Origin: Rhodosorus marinus
Lineage: Eukaryota; Rhodophyta; Stylonematophyceae; Stylonematales; Stylonemataceae
NCBI GenBank assembly: GCA_029953675.1
Contig: JAMWBK010000012.1
Span: 496,001 to 560,000 of the forward strand
Reading direction: 5' to 3'
Length of the DNA stretch: 64,000 nt
Positions 21,588-32,243 of this stretch are shown in pieces. Under the pieces are notes generated by a model that worked only from the letters and a program-made list of their open reading frames with translations, searched no databases and was not told the origin of the DNA. How positions within the stretch are numbered: position 1 is the stretch's first letter; the number at the start of each line of letters is the position of its first letter. A program made the position numbers and the translations under genes.

Positions 21588-22973
21588 GAGCAGCTTTGAA
21601 AGTTCTCACGATTTGGTCATGTTCTCATACGTTGCGGAGAATTGAGAAGGCGGATTTCCAATGGTGTCCGTGCCGATATCAAAAGTAAGCAGGACAACTC
21701 GTCCATCCCCACAGAGTCCGTCCTAGTCCAACTGAACGGCTGCCAACGAAAATGGGTATTCAACCTACAACGGCATATGCAGTGCCGTTCAGAAGTACAA
21801 CCTACGGGAGCCTGCTCCTACTCGATGTGATTCAGGAAAGCTCTTGCTCGAGCCCGCAACTGTCGCTCCTCGGTACGTGTAATATCCGCACCATTTCCGG
21901 TATATGGCCTTGAGCCAACGTGTTCGCAGAAACACACCCACCACGGCCAAGCTCTCACCACGTCATCCGTTATCGACCGAAGCACACGAAAAGACGGCAA
22001 TATCCGTATTGACTTGGAGGGGTCGCTGTAGTGTAAGCGATAATTGTTTATGAAACAAACATAATGTGTGATCCAATAACAATTCAAGAAATAAAACGTT
22101 GGAGAAAATGCGGACAAAGAACGCACCAAACGCGACGTCTAATGATCGTCGCTAATAAATCCATTCAATAAATCCAAACGACATGATCGAATCTCCTAAA
22201 GATAAAATATATCGATAATATGCAATAGAAAAACTGTACAAATGCTTTTAAACAAAACTAAATTGCTTATATACAAAAATTATTGACATAACTATATAGT
22301 AAAAACAGGTCATACATGTTATTTAACGTCATGGTGCTATTTTTAGTTTCGGCGGCAGTCTTAGCAAGTGCAAGTTTTTGAAAATAAGGGTAATTAATAT
22401 AGAATCTATGATCATAAATATGGAGCAAAAAGAATAATATTCATGAATATTAATTCTGATGTCGATGTTTTAGACACAATATTCCCTAACTTAGGGGGTA
22501 AACATCGTTGGGAGGTGTGGCCAAATGCAAAGCTATTACTAGTTGATCGGGGTAGATTTCTGAATGTTTCTGGGCCTGTCCACTGGAAAATTTCAGCGGA
22601 TGCTATTTGAGCTTGATTGATACTATTCAGGATGCTCGGCAACGGCGATTCGGGACAGAACGGTATCGATAGAGTAGCATAGCACAGTTACGGCTCCAAA
22701 CATCCACTTCCACGCCTTAAGTGGATGTTCGGAGGCATTCGGAGCAAAACTCAGCTAGATTTTTTGGATCCGTTTTGGGGTGGGGAGGGAGGGGAGTGGA
22801 CGAAGACTTACGAATGAAATTTACGGGAATGTCAGATGGAAGTCTGGTAGGGATCAGAAATCCTGTGCAAATGGAGCCTGCAACACCGGACGGAGGGTGA
22901 GAAACGATGGTGAAGGTGCTGTTTAATCGGAGCCAGCGTTCATCAAAGGCGAGCGCTTAGATCTGGAGTTTGA
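21588..22973. other. No gene recognised, AT-rich
   Basis: Short frames only. 22150-22450 is strongly AT-rich. A TTAAGTGGATGTTCGGAGG stretch near 22720 forms a local inverted repeat (AACATCCACTT and AAGTGGATGTT, about 22697-22730). Confidence 0.4.
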
Positions 22974-23047
22974 CCCAAACTTCCGGCCGCTCCCTTACGA
23001 AGCTTTGAAGCTTTGAAGTCTCGTACGGGAGCGGCCGGAAGTTTGGG
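22974..23047. repeat. Hairpin with 27-bp arms directly before a TATA box
   Basis: 22974-23000 pairs with 23021-23047 with a single mismatch and a 20-base loop that is itself a tandem AGCTTTGA repeat. The right arm ends at the base before TATATAA (23048-23054). Confidence 0.9.
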
Positions 23048-23054
23048 TATATAA
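23048..23054 (+). promoter_or_regulatory. TATA box of the 23194 gene
   Basis: TATATAA, 146 bp upstream of the ATG at 23194 and immediately adjacent to the hairpin arm. The transcription start would lie near 23080. Confidence 0.5.
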
Positions 23055-23193
23055 TGAGTTCGGGGGTGCGGGCGTTGGTGGAGAGGCCTGGGAGGGCAGA
23101 GTAGAGCAAAAGAGCCAAACTATATTTTGGAAATTATTCAGTATCGAGAAAAAGTCTTTTCCTGTGGTGATTTTGTTGAGTTCGCAAGAGAGA

Positions 23194-23421
23194 ATGAAGC
23201 TTGCGTCGATGGGTTCTTTGAGGTCTTTCCGCCTTCGCGGATCCAGCTTGAATGTGAACGACAATGACAAGCTGACGAAGAAGGATTCAAAGAAGGGCAA
23301 CGCCATGAATTCAGTTCTGGAGGACAAGGACAACTGGTTAAGTTCGATGGACGTTCTTGGGCATAGCGAGGATCTGGGTAGCGTCATGGACAGCAACGTC
23401 CAGCTATTCGATGATCTGTGA
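23194..23421 (+). CDS. Small acidic protein, unknown function
   Basis: 75 residues. The N-terminus is basic (MGSLRSFRLRGS), the middle is Asp/Lys-rich (DNDKLTKKDSKKGN) and the C-terminal half is acidic (LEDKDNWLSSMDVLGHSEDL). No signal peptide, membrane segment or cysteine. The ATG at 23194 is the first in frame; a GTG-initiated extension to 23164 is possible but unlikely. A TATA box is well placed. A 134-residue antisense frame covers the same region but has no promoter. No family was recognised. Confidence 0.5.
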   Translation: MKLASMGSLRSFRLRGSSLNVNDNDKLTKKDSKKGNAMNSVLEDKDNWLSSMDVLGHSEDLGSVMDSNVQLFDDL

Positions 23422-23734
23422 GGGGACGGCGTCGATCATATATTTGACATCAAATTTGGATTCCCAAGTTGACGGGGTAGTTTTATTCACGTGAATATTG
23501 TAAATGCGAACTGTTAATTTTGAACATAGAGAATTTCCCAGTCCAAACCAGAGACGAAGCCTAGGGAGCAGTAACAAACAGAAAACCCCCAAAAATAGGA
23601 CTTGTGCGAGGGAATTTACCTTTGGCAAGAGACTTAACACTTAGAAGAAACCCAAGCACAGGTGCAAGGCCTCTTCAATAGGCCTCTTCAATGAGAGGAC
23701 AATACAACCCCACGCAGAGTCGGTGGAGCTCAAG

Positions 23735-24600
23735 GTATGGTGGTTTTCCAACATAGCGTTAAGCTCTACGCGGGGCGGAAATTGATATAGGTACTAGGGT
23801 CAAAAAAAAAGAAGAAAGCGTGCAAGTCCAGGCAGTGGGGGCGGGGCTCGGCGATCGTGCTGCTAGAATATCGCCAAAGAGCGTAGCTTAAACGGCGCAG
23901 GAGTACTAGATAGCAGGATGGTCAGTAAAACAATTCCGCAGTCACTCCAAGTTAGACTTTTCAAGATGGCCAGAGATCGGCCCACTGCACGGGGGAGACT
24001 GGCAATGCTCTCGGCGTACCGTCGGTCCCTCAGTCTTCGAAGAACCCGAAGCTGCTCCACCACGGCGTCGAGTTGAAGGGAGGAGACAGGTACTTGACAC
24101 AGGGCTGGTGACCGCGAGGTCCGCATATGCTGAGCGTCTGGCGGTTACGGCCGATTCCCGGAGATCTGCAGTGCAACGAGGCACGTTGTGGCAGGGACTG
24201 ATCGGGGCAGTTCCGATTCAACCTCGACTGTGTGGCCAGCCGAGCTCCAATGCTCGCTCAAGATGTACTTCAGGCGGGTGTGATGTTTCGTATGATAACC
24301 TCTCATCGGTTCCACGCGAGCCCAGAAAGTGGTAACCACAACCGTCGATACGACTCTCACCGCCGTGGCAAAAGGAAGCTCGACTAGATTAAGAAGCGGC
24401 CTGTGCCAAACCCAGGTAGATCCGTGCACTGTCCGGAACTGGAAGACGTCCAGACGATGTTGGCCAAGTGACGAGGGCAGAGTGGTTAAAGACATTGGGA
24501 TAGATAGATGACCTCCCATGCAGCGTAGACAGGCCGCGGTTTTGGGCGGTGTGAGCGCCCACAACCGCGGCCTGTCTGGTGTGAGTATAGAGCTGAGCAA
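23735..24600 (-). mobile_element. Family B (divergent) 3' half, degraded
   Basis: The minus strand encodes pieces of the RLE region: RHTRLKYILSEHW, VEVESELPRSVPA, AYADLAVTSPVSS and DRRYAESIASLPRAVGRS, with several frameshifts and a shortened C-terminus. The 3' hairpin appears as CGCGTAGAGCTTAACGC (complement of 23758-23776). The 5' boundary at about 24600 coincides with a hairpin (24528-24576). Confidence 0.7.
24528..24576. repeat. Hairpin with 21-bp arms, one mismatch
   Basis: 24528-24548 pairs with 24556-24576 with one mismatch and a 7-base loop. The left arm belongs to the family B copy (GACAGGCCGCGGTTTTGGGCG), so the right arm is an inverted copy of element sequence. Confidence 0.85.
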
Positions 24601-25582
24601 GATTGCGTGTGTGCAGGATGTTTTTACGAACCTGACACTCCCATTTTTACCATGATGTGCTCGACCCTCAGGCTGGCAAACGGGCCTGAGAGCATTGGGT
24701 AGGCAGTCCGTCGTGGCCTTACTGGGTAGGATAAAACTACGGATGTTGGGAGGCGCTTGACCTACGCCTCCAATTTCTCCTCAGTGTCTTTGTTTTCGTT
24801 TTTGGAAGTCACCGAAATAACACGTTCAATCTCTGGCGCTGTAATGCACGATTCGTCACGCTCTCTGCGTCCCTACTCACTACTTTTTTTATTCGATGCG
24901 CAACAACCCTGAGAGGAAGACATTCAAATCTATGCCTCTACAATCGCTGAAAAACTAGTCAGCCAATATTGTAAATGATTGACTTATGTTTCAGTCAACA
25001 TCTGCGGGGAGGCATCGAGCTGGCAGTCGCCCGGCAGTAAGTGCGGCTGCCATCCGAATGTAAGCAGATTGACCGTCACCGTCATCAAAGTGAGGATGTT
25101 TATGATGGGATAAATACGCATCGATTAGCACTGTGCTTTGCTGATCTGACTTTGGATAAATGTAAGAAGTATGACGGACTACACAAAGGATTACCTACAG
25201 CCAGAGGAAATTTTTCATCATTTGGTTTTTGACCAGGCCTCGGCCTCCGGGTATCCAGAGGAGGAAAATTTGACCACGCGACCTTGTGTTGAAAAAGGGA
25301 CTGACGATGAAAGGCCTTAAAATCAGCATCCCGAAGTTTAAACACAAGAGAACTTCCCCGCAAGAGCTCCATGATTTTAACGTCTTTCGTGATAGTCCCT
25401 CGCTTTTCAAGGATCGCTTGGTCAATCTGTCCTTACATGGGCTAAGTTGACTGAACTTAAGAATTCTCTAAAATATGGCTTTGGTGGAGGAATAGTTCTA
25501 GATTATGAAACTACTATTGGATATTTTTGAAAAAAGCGAGTAATTTATTCAATACTCCCTATATTAAGTGTAAATCGGAATC
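24601..25582. other. Gene-poor stretch with two small overlapping frames
   Basis: No conserved gene. 25171-25320 (+, 49 residues, acidic) and 25309-25449 (+, 46 residues, ending FKDRLVNLSLHGLS) overlap in different frames and could be a frameshifted remnant of one protein, but there is no further support. Confidence 0.3.
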
Positions 25583-27388
25583 CTAGAACCAACCGGATAC
25601 GACGTTGTCGACGAAATCAGCGACGTCGTTTGTGTAGTCCACCGCGGCATTATATGCGTCTTCTGCACCGTCCGCGACAGCCTCTTCGGCGTCTTCTGCA
25701 GCATCGTATACGTAATCTGCCATGTCCTCGACATTATCTTCAATTCCCGAGGTCAAGTCAGCAATGGCATCTGCGGCGGCGTCTATGGCACCCTCGGAGG
25801 TGTTTATGGCGTCCTTGCAAAAGGCAGAGGTGTCGTTGGCGGCGCTTGCAATCGCAGTTCCTACTATGTCGCCCGTGGTATCGAAGAAGTCTTCGGCGTG
25901 GGAGACGATCCACGTCAGCTGACTATCGACAAAGTTCGCGACGGCGGTAAAGAACTGCGCGATGCCACCGATATTAATGCTGAATCCAAACTGGTCGTTC
26001 TCCAGGTCGAATGCTGCAGTCACGGCGAGCGATATACCTCCCCCCAGTTCAAGCCCAAAGCTTACACGTATCTCTTCGGTGTTCACCAGGAATCCCATGG
26101 ATACGCCGCTGCTGGAGGAGTCAAGACCATCCAGCAGTTCCACTGCGCTCGAAACTTCCCAGCCGGAAAGCCAGCCAAGTGCGTCAGCTGCACCATCGAT
26201 AGCCTCGAGGATCGAAGTCGCGAAGGTCACGACGGTATCCAGGATCGCGTTGCTCTCCTGCGTGTACAAGTAGACACCCGGATACACAGTCGTTCCAGTT
26301 GACAAACTGGCCGTGGCGGTGGTGAGATACGCGGTGAACTCAGCGAGCTCCATGTCCTCAAAATCTGGGAGAGCTCCGAGGGTCAAGCTGCTGAGCTCAA
26401 GGTTCCAGTCGAGCTCTCCAGTCATGAGGATTGAGATGTCGATAGAGGATAGTGCATCCAGAATGTCAGCACCAGCTTCTTCGACTGAAGCGGCGTTGAT
26501 CAGGTCATTGAACTCGGAGGCATCAGCGGTGGTGTATACGGTTCTCTGGAAGCTTCCACTGAGGGACACGCAATCCGGCAGACTGAACTTTTCGGAACTT
26601 ATGTCCACGTCAACGGCGTCAAAGTAGGTTCCGGCGAGGGCGATCTCCTCCGCTCCATTGGCTGTCATGACGGTGCCGGTGGTCTGGAAGGAATTGGTCA
26701 GGGAGACGCCGACGGCGATGGCGTCAAGGGCGAGCTCGACGGATTCTCCTACGACCGAGGACAGACCGCCGGATCCCTCAAGGGCGGCGGTGTTGGCGAA
26801 CAGGCAGTTGATCAAATTGGAGTTGACGGTGAGGGCGAAGCTAGGCAAGTCACTGCACGTGGTGAAAGCCAGGCACATTGTCAGGTATTCTCCAGACTCG
26901 ACAGTGGGACAAATCGCGGTGATTGCAGGGATGCTGAACGCCAACACTGACCACTCTCCGCTGTCCGCGACGGGGATCATGCTACAGCCCGAGGCATCGA
27001 TACCGTCGTCCTCCGGCTCCAGAATTGCCGACGCCTCAAAATCCCCCAAGCACACAGCTGAGTCCATTACCCCGGAGGTCTTCTCGTACGCACTCAGCGC
27101 ATCCACTAGAGCGCTCACCGCTCCATCCGCCACCGTCTCGATCACCGGAGAAAGGTCCCCAGCGCCTTCCAGAACAGAATCCATTGCGTTGGTCAGCAGA
27201 TCCACGAAGTCGCTCAGCGTGGCACATCCCAGGTACCCATCCGCAGCGCTGGGAAAGATCCCTGTCGGAGTACACGTCGAGCTTCTGGACGACTTGATCG
27301 AGTCCAGTTTCAGATGTCGAACTGGAACGCCGGAAACGGCAACAACAGCCGCGCACAAGACCATCAAAGTCACTCTTAAGCTAATCAT
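25583..27388 (-). CDS. Large secreted acidic protein, unknown family
   Basis: 601 residues from the ATG at 27388. Residues 1-20 (MISLRVTLMVLCAAVVAVSG) form a clear signal peptide. The frame is open to 27475, but that ATG lies only about 20 bp from the TATA box, near or before the expected transcription start, so the downstream ATG is preferred. The mature protein is acidic and rich in Ala, Ser, Val and Asp. It has scattered Cys (for example in the LGCATLSDF, CSMIPVADS and CLAFTTCSDLP regions) and Gly/Ser-rich beta-like stretches. The C-terminal 110 residues are Ala/Asp/Glu-rich and probably helical (repeated DAAADAI, DAAEDAEEA, ADGAEDAYNAA patterns). No C-terminal hydrophobic anchor. Likely extracellular or cell-wall; no family recognised. 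Confidence 0.8.
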   Translation of the reverse strand: MISLRVTLMVLCAAVVAVSGVPVRHLKLDSIKSSRSSTCTPTGIFPSAADGYLGCATLSDFVDLLTNAMDSVLEGAGDLSPVIETVADGAVSALVDALSAYEKTSGVMDSAVCLGDFEASAILEPEDDGIDASGCSMIPVADSGEWSVLAFSIPAITAICPTVESGEYLTMCLAFTTCSDLPSFALTVNSNLINCLFANTAALEGSGGLSSVVGESVELALDAIAVGVSLTNSFQTTGTVMTANGAEEIALAGTYFDAVDVDISSEKFSLPDCVSLSGSFQRTVYTTADASEFNDLINAASVEEAGADILDALSSIDISILMTGELDWNLELSSLTLGALPDFEDMELAEFTAYLTTATASLSTGTTVYPGVYLYTQESNAILDTVVTFATSILEAIDGAADALGWLSGWEVSSAVELLDGLDSSSSGVSMGFLVNTEEIRVSFGLELGGGISLAVTAAFDLENDQFGFSINIGGIAQFFTAVANFVDSQLTWIVSHAEDFFDTTGDIVGTAIASAANDTSAFCKDAINTSEGAIDAAADAIADLTSGIEDNVEDMADYVYDAAEDAEEAVADGAEDAYNAAVDYTNDVADFVDNVVSGWF

Positions 27389-27492
27389 GTTCTTCTTTAC
27401 TGTTTTGCTTCTAGTAGGTTGATGCTCTTCTGAACTTCTCTTATATTTGCTTTTGACCACGGACCACTTCTTCAAGTCGAGCTTCTCGGGGG

Positions 27493-27502
27493 TTATATAT
27501 AC
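27493..27502 (-). promoter_or_regulatory. TATA box of the 25583-27388 gene
   Basis: GTATATATAA on the minus strand, 105 bp before the preferred ATG. This matches the spacing of the other secreted genes and argues against the upstream ATG at 27475. Confidence 0.7.
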
Positions 27503-28068
27503 ACACCCGAGATCCCTAACAACGCAGCTCGAGAATGGCGTTAGGAAGACTTCACCCTGCTCTGAGAAAGCCTGGGATCAGGAACGGAACCCTCCTGACG
27601 GTAAATGGTTGTGGTGAGTGGTCAAACCACGCTCTCGATGGTACGAGCCCTGCCTGAGCCATGTTGTGGTGTTATTAATGGAAACCACCAGGTACGATGA
27701 GAGATCGACTTCTCACGAAAAAGATGTGAACTCCATACGCTCACGATTTGGCTCAGTTCTGGTACAGCTCATTATTATCCGTCAGAGAACTACTCCAAGG
27801 ACCAAAGCGCTACTGCTCTCGATGACGGACTCGAGACGAAAACTCTAAGGCTCCAAACTACGGAGCGGATCAGTAAAGCTGAGACCAAATAAACTCCTCT
27901 TGAGGTAGCAAAGCTGGTTCAGCGCCGGCCAAATATAACAGTTTCACTATGGGCGAACTCTAGCTGCCATTCTTAGAGGGACTGCTTGCTGATTTATCGT
28001 AGATCAGATTTTTGCGCTGAAAAAAGTTTTGTACAACTTTTGTCCAAGAGCGCGACAAGTCAGGGATC
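27503..28068. other. Intergenic, nothing recognised
   Basis: Upstream region of the secreted-protein gene. No element or coding frame is supported. Confidence 0.4.
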
Positions 28069-28180
28069 GAAAGGACGGGTTTATCCGGAGGCTGAAAGAA
28101 TAAACCCCGAGAGAGAAAAACGGCTACTGAAGGCAAAGATCGCGCGCCTCAAAGAAGCGTTCATTAATGGCAAATGCGGC
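28069..28180 (-). mobile_element. Family A 3'-terminal remnant
   Basis: TTTATCCGGAGGCTGAAAGAATAAACCCCGAGAG is the complement of the family A 3' UTR. It is followed by GGCAAAGATCGCGCGCCTC and the last codons (ending near CGTTCATTAATGGC). It is diverged and lacks a clear tail. Confidence 0.65.
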
Positions 28181-29770
28181 TACTGACGCAGATGGGGCGG
28201 GATAGGTGAATGTTAATTTCCTTTGTCTTTTCCGTTGTTTTTCTCATGCATCGTATAGCGTCTATACAACCCAAGGCTTGTGAACCGCAGTCCGAATATT
28301 CTTGGAAGCCTGCGCACTGCCCGCGTTCCTCCTTTCATCTACTGTTAAGCTAACATGGCAAACTACTTCTGAAGTCAAGCATTAAGCGGTCTCAATGCGC
28401 GCTACCCCAGTCGACCGCTGAAAAGGTAGAAATGCTCTACTTGAAATGCGAAGGAAAGACGCATTCGATGTTACGGCACTCAACGGAATTGAATTCATCC
28501 GCGGCTAAGGAGATAACTGATGAAGAAGTGCCTCGTTTCGGATGGCTGCGAACTCGCCACAGCAATGCATGTTTATTCCGCTTTTAGATGATAGCCGGGA
28601 AAAACCACCGGCATCATTGCGCGGCTGTTTGCTCGCGGGTTCCAATCTCACCGACGGACAGGTATTCGTCAGTATCTTCAATGGACTGGACTTTACTCTT
28701 CAATAGGGAATGACCCTAAAGGAATCGGTCAGAGAAACGATCGCATGCCCCAATTTTCACTGACCTTCTTCAAAAGCCGTGGATCCAGCTCCGAATAGTG
28801 GTCAAAAGCAATAGCAATGTCCGCACCACCACAACGAACTCAATTCTCATCGGCAAGCTACTAAGCTGTATTCATTAACTCCAATATTTGCGAACTTCGT
28901 ATTTAGTAACTTTTATGACAGATCGCTCAATAATTATTTAATTCGATTACTAGTTCAAGTAGAATAAATCAGAATATTTACAACGGTTCGAAATGTTCAT
29001 ATTATCTTTATTTTATTATTATCTTTCTGGTACAAACCATTTGTATTTTGTATATATTTATGTATTAATATTTACACAATAGTTTTTTGTTTTTAGCATA
29101 AAATATTAATTAATACGTATATGTCCATAGAATGCATAGAATGCGCGGTTTCGAGGCGAAAGCGTCGAAAATACTCGGAACGGGACGGTTTTGCTGAGGG
29201 TACCAGATCTGGAACATGTTTTGTACATAATTTAGATAGTAGTCGATAAATTTCAATAAAGTATAAATATTTGACAAACTAGTTCTATAATTCATTGATC
29301 TACGATAATAAAGGAATATATTATGGAAATTCGGCAACAACTGTAGGTTTTTTATATATATTTTACCGGAATTAGTAATCGAATTAAATAATTATAGGGG
29401 CCAAGTCACGAGATTTGCTAAAGACGAAGTTGTTCAATTCTTGCCACATAGTAAAAATTTAGTCGGTTGGTGGTGAAAGAATTGAGGTTTTTAGGAGAGC
29501 CAGCCAAAAGTCCCACACTTCACTGAGAAATACAGCGTATTGAAAGTACCATTGTGCTGACAGTTTGATCTGGTCGATCTCTGAAGAGGCAAGCACGTAT
29601 CTTCTGCCGTCTTTTTACACCAGATGGTACCTCGTGGATCGTTGTGAGTGAGACTGGGGTTAGTCGGTGTGGAATCAGCCATTGAAAAAAGGTGGGCGAT
29701 GATTTAGTAAGATGCGGAATCAACCTGGCATATGGGATATGATGCAGTAGTTGCAAGCAGTGGATGGATG
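28181..29770. other. Gene-free; AT-rich block 28860-29420
   Basis: No coding frame with a recognisable motif. The AT-rich block has frequent TATATA runs and no detectable repeat unit. Confidence 0.4.
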
Positions 29771-30170
29771 GATTTACTAGCATAGCCTGAAGCGCTACGC
29801 AGGGCGTGAAAGGGAACTAGGAACTAGGGAGAAAAGCATGCAAACCCAGGCGGCGTTGGCGCGGCTCGGGGAGCATGCTGCCAGAATATCGCCAGAGAAC
29901 GACACTGAACCAGCGTAGGAGTCCAAGATATTCAACAGGATGGTCAGTAAAACATTTCCGCTGCCACTCCAAACTGGAGTTTTCCAGATGCCAAAGCTTT
30001 TCACAATGAAAGGCTGGAACTTGTGAGAACGGCCCTCTGCACAGAGGAGACTGGCCATGCTCTAAGCAATACCGTCGTTCATTTAGTCGGCAAAGTACCG
30101 AAGCAGCGGCCCCTCGGCGAAGAGCGGCTGAGGGAAGACAGGTGCTTGGCCCAGGGAGTAGATATAGGCA
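29771..30170 (-). mobile_element. Family B (divergent) 3' end
   Basis: The complement encodes the MASLLCAEGRSHKFQPF and FGIWKTPVWSGSGNVL (frameshifted) region. The 3' end at 29771-29800 has the GCGTAGCGCTTCAGGC hairpin in its canonical form and a short TAGTAAA join. It is truncated within the endonuclease coding region at about 30170. Confidence 0.7.
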
Positions 30171-30412
30171 GTAGATATAAGCGAGAAGATCTCCACCTGT
30201 TCAGGACTTCCTGAACACATCACCAGCTGTTGGAATTCTGCTCGCAGATTGAATAGTGATGATCATTTCTGAGTTCTGAGTTTGACGGAATGTCAACCTC
30301 AATTTAATGATTCTTCTGTATGCATGATAAAATTAGCAACCGTCGACTCGCGACAAGCGGATTCGGTATAGTCCGAGTAGTGATAACAGGGGAGTAGAGA
30401 AGACGTGAGAAC

Positions 30413-30485
30413 TTTGCGGTGGTGGTGCGCTATGCAAGACGTAAAAGGAAACTAGGGACTAGGGAGAAGATCATCCAAGCCAGTA
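30413..30485 (-). mobile_element. Family B 3'-UTR scrap
   Basis: GTGCGCTATGCAAGACGTAAAAGGAAACTAGGGACTAGGGAGAAGATC matches the 3' UTR of the divergent subfamily without the tail. Confidence 0.55.
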
Positions 30486-31700
30486 AACGAAAAAGTTGGA
30501 ATTCTTGAGACCGGTGAGTTCTTAATTGAATTATATCTCTTCCGTAGTGGTGTGAGCCTCACCATCGAATCGCATGGAACGGTTAGAGGGGCAAGAAGTT
30601 TCGCAAAAGCGGTATTATTCCCGCGGAACACTGTTCCTCAGGCGATCTTGGAACCAGAAAATTTCATCAAATATTGCCAAAAAAAGATTCTATCTAAAAG
30701 CTCTTAGACACTGTTGTGGTTGCGGTACTTCATGCAGTTCAGGTTTGGAAAATGGGTTGGATCAAGTCACGGCTTTAGCGACACCATCCTTCCACGGCCA
30801 GTTCCTTTCAATCGTATCCAACTAATTCAATCTTTATTGTTACCTTAGTGACTGAATACAGTCAATAAACTTTCAAGCGAGTCAGTCAATATTGACTGAA
30901 CACAGTCAAGATCTATGGGCGGCCAAGGCTGCTGGAGCGACTTCCCTTGGCCGCCTTTCTGCGTTAAGTGGGCTTGCCCTAGTGGGGTTGTAGTTCGCCG
31001 GGAATCTTTTGGGAGAGAAGCACTACGGTTACATTTCCCCTTCCAAGAACCCCCCTGAGATCTGTTTGGGACCGAGAGAAGTTGGCAGCGTTTCCCTGGA
31101 CGATAGGGTTTGGGGTTTACCTCGGGGATGATCGGTGTCGAGGTGCGACCGAATCCGCGCTTCTTGAATCCATTCTCGTTCCAACTTGAGCAGCAAACTC
31201 CCGCGACGCGTCCGAGAATACGTGGCGCCTTTGCCTATACCCTGAACTAAGGAAACAGAGGCTTGACCCTGTAAGGATTGCGTCCCTTCCGAATTCAAAA
31301 ATAGAGCTTCGAGATAGCACCGTCTTGAAGCATTGGAACTACCACGAGTGGAGTCAGAGGGATGTATCGAAGTTCATAAGCGCATCTAGCTAATCTTTGA
31401 CTACCGAGGATGGGCTACCAACGGCAAGGGCTATCGAAAATGGGAGGATTGCAATTCGGCGAAGAATCTCATCCGGGTTGGGTCTTCCCCCATTAGAGCT
31501 CCGCACATGTGGAGCACTCATTGTTCAGCTTAGCCCCAATAATGCCATATTGCCTCAGCAGATTCGCAAAGCAGCTCGGAAACTTGGCTCGGTCCTGCTC
31601 TACGTAGGCCGGCAACAGACGGTGTCTCCACGCGGACTTTTTGCTTCACTCAACGTACTACAGTTGCACGTCTTCAGCTCAGTTCAGATGACCTAGTTTT
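30486..31700. other. No gene recognised; small inverted repeats
   Basis: Contains GGCGGCCAAGG (30918-30928) paired with CCTTGGCCGCC (30945-30955), and clustered GACTGA/TCAGTC motifs at 30845-30910. Short frames (for example 31029-31298 minus) lack motifs. Confidence 0.35.
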
Positions 31701-31712
31701 CTCACATTTGAG

Positions 31713-31720
31713 TATAAATA
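31713..31720 (+). promoter_or_regulatory. TATA box of the ShKT protein gene
   Basis: TATAAATA, 108 bp upstream of the ATG at 31821. Confidence 0.7.
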
Positions 31721-31820
31721 TTCCCTCCAGACCGATGGTCTGGTGAGGGTGACTCACCTGTCACGTTCTCGTGAAAGATAACACTTGGTTTGCAATCGGA
31801 GAAGTGCCCGGGAATTAACG

Positions 31821-32243
31821 ATGAAGACGATTGCGATTGCTGTTGTGCTGGTGCTATTTGGGCTTGCTAGCTGCCTGCCCAACGTCCCACCAAGGCCCTG
31901 CACGGACTCCTACCCGTGGTGCAGGAAGGTACCGACTCGCTACTGCAGCTACGGCATCTTCAAGAAGATCTGCCAGAAGTCCTGTGGTGTGTGCCCCGCT
32001 CCGCCAAAGTGCAAAGACCTCTCTCACGTTTGCGAGAAGATTAGTCTCCAAGATTGTGTCGGCAACCTTGAGCTGGTCGCCATGTGCCCCCGCACCTGCC
32101 GAGCTTGTCCATGTAAGAACGCCACTCCTAATTGCTCCAAGGTGCCGATCAAAAGATGTTCGGAGAGGCGGATCCGGGAGAAGTGCCCAGAGAAGTGTGG
32201 CGATTGCTGCTTTAGTATCCACGGATTCTCAGTTTTCTGTTGA
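31821..32243 (+). CDS. Secreted protein with three ShKT-like six-cysteine domains
   Basis: 140 residues. The signal peptide is MKTIAIAVVLVLFGLASC. Three consecutive six-cysteine units follow, each about 33 residues with the ShKT order C-x6-C, C, C, C-x3-C-x2-C: residues about 26-58, 62-95 and 98-131. Each has an Asp or Asn two residues after the first Cys (CTD, CKD, CKN) and a (T/S)C-x-x-C-like ending. The third is followed by an extra Cys and a short tail ending in Cys. ShKT domains occur in toxins, metalloproteases and ordinary extracellular proteins, so the domain alone does not indicate toxicity. There is no enzyme domain. An in-frame ATG 12 codons upstream (31785-like extension) would bury the signal peptide and is rejected. 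The signal sequence closely resembles that of the 62413 gene. Confidence 0.8.
   Translation: MKTIAIAVVLVLFGLASCLPNVPPRPCTDSYPWCRKVPTRYCSYGIFKKICQKSCGVCPAPPKCKDLSHVCEKISLQDCVGNLELVAMCPRTCRACPCKNATPNCSKVPIKRCSERRIREKCPEKCGDCCFSIHGFSVFC

Noticed and set aside
26658-27422. 254-residue frame antisense to the large secreted protein
   Set aside because: A shadow of an Ala/Ser/Val-rich gene; no promoter or signal.
28630-28660. GGGTTCCAATC, a possible tRNA T-arm
   Set aside because: The T-loop consensus is violated and no matching acceptor or anticodon stems were found; no convincing tRNA was seen in the window.
30918-30955. GGCGGCCAAGG hairpin followed by CTTTCT, like a bacterial terminator
   Set aside because: The genome is eukaryotic; no gene ends there and the T-run is too short.
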